Below, piece after piece: positions 60,613 through 64,000 of a stretch of DNA of 64,000 nt; the first letter of the stretch is position 1, and each line of letters begins with the position of its first letter. A program made the position numbers and the translations under genes. Below the pieces are notes generated by a model. It was not told the origin of the DNA, made no database searches, and saw only the letters and a list, made by a program, of their open reading frames with translations. The stretch comes from Stackebrandtia nassauensis DSM 44728 (GTDB lineage Bacteria; Actinomycetota; Actinomycetes; Mycobacteriales; Micromonosporaceae). The stretch is from positions 4,154,001-4,218,000 of the forward strand of contig NC_013947.1 in assembly GCF_000024545.1 (NCBI RefSeq), in the 5' to 3' direction.

Positions 60613-62186
60613 GCTGCCTCCTTCTGTCCGGCTTCCAGCAGTTCGGTGGCCGGGTTGTAGTAGTCCTCGGCGTGCTTCTCGACGCCGTCGAGGCCGCGAC
60701 CGGCGTCGGCGGGGCGTTTCATGATGCCGAAGGTGCCGTCGGCGATGGCGTTGAGCAGGCCGTCGTCGACGATCTTGTCCAGCAGGTCGACGGCCTCGTC
60801 CAGCACGAACCTGGCCCGGTTGGCGATGAAGCCGTCGGCCGGTGGATGGAAGTCCTCGACGAGGCCGCCGCAGGCGTTGAGGACGTAGCGGACGTTCTGC
60901 AGCGCGATGTCGCGGTCCGACAGCCACGGGGTCACCACGGCCTCGGTCATCATGCCCACCAGCAGGATGCCCTGCCCGGTCATGGCCCCGGCGAGGTTGA
61001 AGAAGCCGTCCAGCAGGTTGCCCTTGAAGACGTCGCCGGTCATGTGCCGGGTGGGCGGCATCCACTTCAGCGGCGCGTCGGGGAACAGCTGCCGCGCCAG
61101 CATCGCGTGGGCCAGTTCCATCCGGAACGAGTCCTTCAGGTCCGGGTTGATCTCGAAGGCGTGGCCCAGGCCCAGCAGTTCGTCCGGCAGTCCCGCCTCG
61201 TGGGCGAAGTACTCGTTGAGCAGCTGCGAGACCGTGACGGTGTGCGCGGCCTCCACGGCGTCGGCGGTGGTGAGGTAGTTGTCCTCGCCGGTGTTGATGA
61301 TGATCCCGGCGCGGGCGTGGATCTGGCGCGACAGCCGCTGGTCCACGAAGGTGCGGATCGGGTTGATGTCGCGGAACAGGATGCCGTACATGCAGTCGTT
61401 GAGCATCATGTCCAAGCGGTGCATGCCCGCCAGCGCCGCGATCTCGGGCATGCACAGGCCGGACGCGTAGTTGCACAGCCGGATGTAGCGGCCCAGTTCC
61501 CGGCTGGTCTCGTCCAGGGCGGCGCGCATCAGCCGGAAGTTCTCGCCGGTGGCGTAGGTTCCGGCGAAGCCCTCGCGGGTGGCGCCCTCGGGGACGTAGT
61601 CCAACAGGGACTGTCCGGTGGAGCGGATGACGGCGATGACGTCGGCTCCGGCCCGGGCGGCGGCCTGTGCCTGCGGGATGTCCTCGTAGATGTCGCCGGT
61701 GGCCACGATCAGGTAGATCCAGGGACGCTGCTTGGGGTTGCCGACCTCGTCGATGAGCTGGTCGCGCTGGGCGCGGGCGGCGTCCATGCGGGCGATGCCG
61801 CCCGACACGGCGATGCGGGCGGCCTCCTTGGCGGCTTCGGCGTCCTTGCCGGTGGGGATGGAGAAGTGCAGCGAACCGGCGGCGGCCTTGTGCGCCAACA
61901 TGGTCAGGTCGTGGTGGCCCTCGGACACCAGCGCGTGGAACACCGGCAGCGCGACGCCGTGCTCGATGCCCACATCGGAGCGGACGGCGTCGGCCAGCCG
62001 GTTCACCCACGGGATGCCGTCGCCGTCGGCGCCGGTCAGGCCCGCCAGCCGCAGCACCGTGCGCTCCACGGCGACGGTGGTGTGGCTCTTGGCCATGTCC
62101 ACGACCGGCTGGCCCGCGCGCCGCGCGAGTTTGCGAGCCCGGTCGATGGTGCCGTCGTCGAGCGGCAGCCGCGCCAGTTGGTTCAT
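60609..62186 (-). CDS. kamD: Lysine 5,6-aminomutase alpha subunit
   Basis: 525 residues, as in clostridial KamD. Recognisable blocks are LVSEGHHDLTMLAHKAAAGSLHFSIPTGKDAEAA, NPKQRPWIYLIVATGDIYEDIPQAQAAARAGADVIAVIRSTGQSLLDYVP, RLCNYASGLCMPEIA, MMLNDCMYGILFRDINPIRTFVDQ and NVRYVLNACGGLVEDFHPPADGF. This is the TIM barrel that binds the PLP-substrate adduct. The ATG at 62186 follows the amidohydrolase stop by 5 bases, with GAGGAG just upstream. The enzyme is mostly known from anaerobic fermenters, so its presence in an actinomycete is notable. Confidence 0.95.
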   Translation of the reverse strand: MNQLARLPLDDGTIDRARKLARRAGQPVVDMAKSHTTVAVERTVLRLAGLTGADGDGIPWVNRLADAVRSDVGIEHGVALPVFHALVSEGHHDLTMLAHKAAAGSLHFSIPTGKDAEAAKEAARIAVSGGIARMDAARAQRDQLIDEVGNPKQRPWIYLIVATGDIYEDIPQAQAAARAGADVIAVIRSTGQSLLDYVPEGATREGFAGTYATGENFRLMRAALDETSRELGRYIRLCNYASGLCMPEIAALAGMHRLDMMLNDCMYGILFRDINPIRTFVDQRLSRQIHARAGIIINTGEDNYLTTADAVEAAHTVTVSQLLNEYFAHEAGLPDELLGLGHAFEINPDLKDSFRMELAHAMLARQLFPDAPLKWMPPTRHMTGDVFKGNLLDGFFNLAGAMTGQGILLVGMMTEAVVTPWLSDRDIALQNVRYVLNACGGLVEDFHPPADGFIANRARFVLDEAVDLLDKIVDDGLLNAIADGTFGIMKRPADAGRGLDGVEKHAEDYYNPATELLEAGQKEAA

Positions 62187-62191
62187 TCCTG

Positions 62192-63730
62192 TTACTCCTC
62201 GTCGAAGATGACCGTGCCGTTGTGGACGGTGCGGCGGCAGCGCGGGTTGACCGAGTCGGGGCCGACGTCGGGAAGCCCGGGCTGGCGGTGGTCCCACACC
62301 GCCAGGGTCGCGGGCGCTCCGGGCGCCAGCACCCCGGCCTCGTCGTCGCCGGTGGCGCGCCAGCCGCCCCGGGTGTGGGCGGCGAAGGCGGCGGTGGGCG
62401 ACAGCCGCTGCGATGGGTTGTGGTGGTTGACCGCGGCGCGCACTCCGCCCCACGGGTCCAGCGGCGTGACCGGGCTGTCGGAGCCCAGTGCCAGCGGGAC
62501 GCCGACCCCGGCCAGCGAGCCGAAGGGGTTGGCGGCCAGTGAGCGTTCGGCGCCCAGGCGGGTCGCGTACATGGCCTCGGTGCCTCCCCAGCGGGCGTCG
62601 AAGGACGGCTGCACGCTCGCGTACAGTCCGAAGGAGACGAACCCGGCGATCATCTGCTTGTCGAGCAGCTCGGCGTGTTCGACCCGGTGGCGTCCATTGC
62701 GGATGACCTCCAGGCCCACGGTCTGCGCGGCGGCGGCGATGCCGGTGAGGACATTATGGATGGCCTGGTCGCCGATGGCGTGGAACCCGCCCTGCAGGCC
62801 CTGTCCGGAGCAGTTGATGATGTGCTGCTCGACGTCCTCGGCCGACAGGTAGGCGTGGCCGGTGGTGTCGGCGTCGGCGTAGGGCTGCGTGACGGCGGCG
62901 GTGTGGGCGCCGATCGAACCGTCCACCGACAGGTCACCGGCGCAGGCGTGGGCGCCCAGTTCCCGGGCCTTGGCGGCGGCGCACAACTCTCCCCAGTAGC
63001 CGAACACGCGCGGCAGCGGCTCGCCGGAGGCGGCCAGTGCCAGCAGTCCGGTGAAGTCGTCCTCGCCGACGCTGGAACCCGGGGTCACCATCCCGCACTC
63101 GACGACCGCGGCGATGCCGAGACTTGCCGCGTGCTTGAGCGCCACCCGTTGCACCTGGGTGCGCTGGGTGTCGGGGATGGCGGCCGCCGCGGCTGCCCGG
63201 GCGGCCTTGTGGGCGTGCAGCGTCAGCACGCCGGAGTCGTCGTAGCCTTCCAGTTCGGCCAGGTCGGGGCGCTCCAGCAGCAGTGCCGCCGAGGCGATGC
63301 CGGTGTGTCCGCAGGTGCGCGACAGGTAGGCGCGACGGCCACCCACCGCGCGCGCCAGTTCGACGCCGGTGGGCAGCGCCGGGTCGTCCCACTCGGTCTC
63401 GTCGAAACCGTGCCCCATGATGATCGCGTGCTGCGACGTCGCCTTGGCGGCGTCGGCGACCCGGTCCAGCAGCTCGGTGGCCGAGCCGGTGCCGTCCAGG
63501 TTCAGGCCCGACAGCGCGTTGCCGGTGCCGGTGACGTGCGCGTGCGAGTCGACGAAGGCCGGGGTGACCAGGCAGCCGTCCAGCTCGACGGTCTCGTCGG
63601 CGGCGGGCGCGTCGGCGTCGACTCCCAGCCAGCTGACCCGTCCGTCGGTGATCGCCAGCGCGGTCGCGTTCGGGTAGGCGGGGCTGAGGACGTGTCCGCC
63701 GCGGTACAGGGTGGTGTGAGTTGCGTTCAT
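62192..63730 (-). CDS. YtcJ-like metal-dependent amidohydrolase
   Basis: 512 residues. The metal motif HxH is in TPAFVDSHAHVTG, followed by GFDETEWDDPALPTGVELAR, SRTCGHTGIASAALL, GGFHAIGDQAIHNVL, RHRVEHAELLDKQMI and the final Asp in LALGSDSPVTPLDP. These are features of the Amidohydro_3 group. It hydrolyses C-N bonds of an unknown amide or cyclic substrate. It lies 5 bases after kdd and 5 before kamD, so it is built into the lysine operon, where canonical clusters have no such gene. A role in freeing lysine or beta-lysine from an amide or lactam is a guess. Confidence 0.9.
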   Translation of the reverse strand: MNATHTTLYRGGHVLSPAYPNATALAITDGRVSWLGVDADAPAADETVELDGCLVTPAFVDSHAHVTGTGNALSGLNLDGTGSATELLDRVADAAKATSQHAIIMGHGFDETEWDDPALPTGVELARAVGGRRAYLSRTCGHTGIASAALLLERPDLAELEGYDDSGVLTLHAHKAARAAAAAAIPDTQRTQVQRVALKHAASLGIAAVVECGMVTPGSSVGEDDFTGLLALAASGEPLPRVFGYWGELCAAAKARELGAHACAGDLSVDGSIGAHTAAVTQPYADADTTGHAYLSAEDVEQHIINCSGQGLQGGFHAIGDQAIHNVLTGIAAAAQTVGLEVIRNGRHRVEHAELLDKQMIAGFVSFGLYASVQPSFDARWGGTEAMYATRLGAERSLAANPFGSLAGVGVPLALGSDSPVTPLDPWGGVRAAVNHHNPSQRLSPTAAFAAHTRGGWRATGDDEAGVLAPGAPATLAVWDHRQPGLPDVGPDSVNPRCRRTVHNGTVIFDEE

Positions 63731-63735
63731 GGCTG

Positions 63736-64000
63736 TCAGTCTGCCGATGTCCGGGCGCTGAACGCCGAGCGGGCGCCGGGGTGGGACCGCACCAGGTCGA
63801 GCGCGTAGGCGGCGTGCCCGGGTGTGTAGCCGTTGCCGATGAGCATCTCGACGTCGGCGGCCAGTCCCTCGGCGCCCAGCGCGGCGGTGGGGAAAGAGGT
63901 GGCCATGGAGAAGAAGATGACGGTGCCGCCCTCGGCGGTCGACAGGATGGCGCCGTGTTCGCAGCCGGGCACGTCGACGCACACGACGGTGATGTCGGCG
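63736..64000 (-). CDS. kdd: L-erythro-3,5-diaminohexanoate dehydrogenase, C-terminal part
   Basis: Only the last 87 codons are in the window. They encode DITVVCVDVPGCEHGAILS, TAEGGTVIFFSMATSFPTAALGAEGL and DVEMLIGNGYTPGHAAYALDL, which match the end of Kdd. It oxidises 3,5-diaminohexanoate, the KamDE product, to 5-amino-3-oxohexanoate with NAD(P). The gene continues past the right edge, where kce and the remaining lysine genes may lie. The amidohydrolase ATG follows 5 bases after its stop. Confidence 0.88.
   Translation of the reverse strand, partial: ADITVVCVDVPGCEHGAILSTAEGGTVIFFSMATSFPTAALGAEGLAADVEMLIGNGYTPGHAAYALDLVRSHPGARSAFSARTSAD

Overview
The window is a high-GC actinobacterial chromosome segment. 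Coding sequences with strong third-position GC bias, frequent GTG starts and translationally coupled ATGA or GTGA overlaps all point that way. So do the actinobacterial markers RbpA, HemQ (coproheme decarboxylase), separate but adjacent Lnt and Ppm1, an auxiliary TrpRS behind a Trp-Trp leader, and DUF3159. A filamentous actinomycete of the Glycomycetales/Micromonosporales sort is my guess, but no marker here fixes the genus. I see no rRNA, tRNA, CRISPR array or transposase. The content is mostly ordinary chromosome, with a dense set of local regulator/target pairs.

Layout. 1-7.9 kb: a PfkB sugar kinase (cut by the left edge); an NmrA oxidoreductase divergent from an odd TetR fusion; the beta-oxidation pair fadA-fadB; a FAD monooxygenase with its TetR. 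8.0-9.6 kb: an orphan peptidoglycan-binding peptidase-like protein with a 55-residue partner, and a GNAT. 9.7-13.1 kb: an AraC regulator, a family III CoA transferase and an acyl-CoA dehydrogenase. 13.1-15.4 kb: a Trp-leader attenuator, auxiliary trpS, an unknown gene and a 33-bp tandem array feeding a terminator. 15.4-19.1 kb: a two-component system apparently co-transcribed with an exported sulfatase. 19.2-33.2 kb: several transporter/regulator and enzyme/regulator pairs (MFS/MarR, APC permease, SGNH hydrolase/TetR, DHA2 MFS, HxlR/QorB), msrB, a bleomycin-hydrolase-type peptidase and GNATs. 33.3-38.3 kb: a (GCTCCA)21 microsatellite and a DUF4129/DUF58 membrane operon divergent from a moxR gene that carries an in-frame TGA.

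38.3-42.2 kb: hemE-hemY, a TetR gene and hemQ, the coproporphyrin branch of haem synthesis. 42.3-53.6 kb: a GNAT remnant, a methyltransferase, a secreted GH43 enzyme, GrpB, a TetR/FAD-monooxygenase/ArsC operon, RidA, a 3-hydroxyisobutyrate-dehydrogenase-like enzyme divergent from a LysR, an LPXTG-type surface protein and a POT peptide transporter. 53.9-57.5 kb: rbpA, then convergent to it lnt-ppm1-fxsA, where the ppm1 frame runs 521 bp into fxsA.

58.0-64.0 kb: a tightly coupled operon for beta-lysine breakdown. In transcription order it is kdd (partial), an amidohydrolase, kamD, kamE, kal and a GlmL/MutL-type ATPase. KamDE moves the amino group of beta-lysine using B12 and PLP, Kdd oxidises the diaminohexanoate, and Kal deaminates 3-aminobutyryl-CoA to crotonyl-CoA. 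The beta-oxidation enzymes at the left end could in principle take that product on to acetyl-CoA.

Points most worth a second look: the ribosome-mediated trp attenuator; the kam operon with its unexplained amidohydrolase; the TetR fusion whose zinc-binding module is bracketed by inverted 12-bp repeats; the nonsense codon in moxR; a 17-bp-phased operator array; a near-identical 21-bp element before two beta-oxidation operons; and several unrelated tandem-repeat arrays lying at convergent gene ends.
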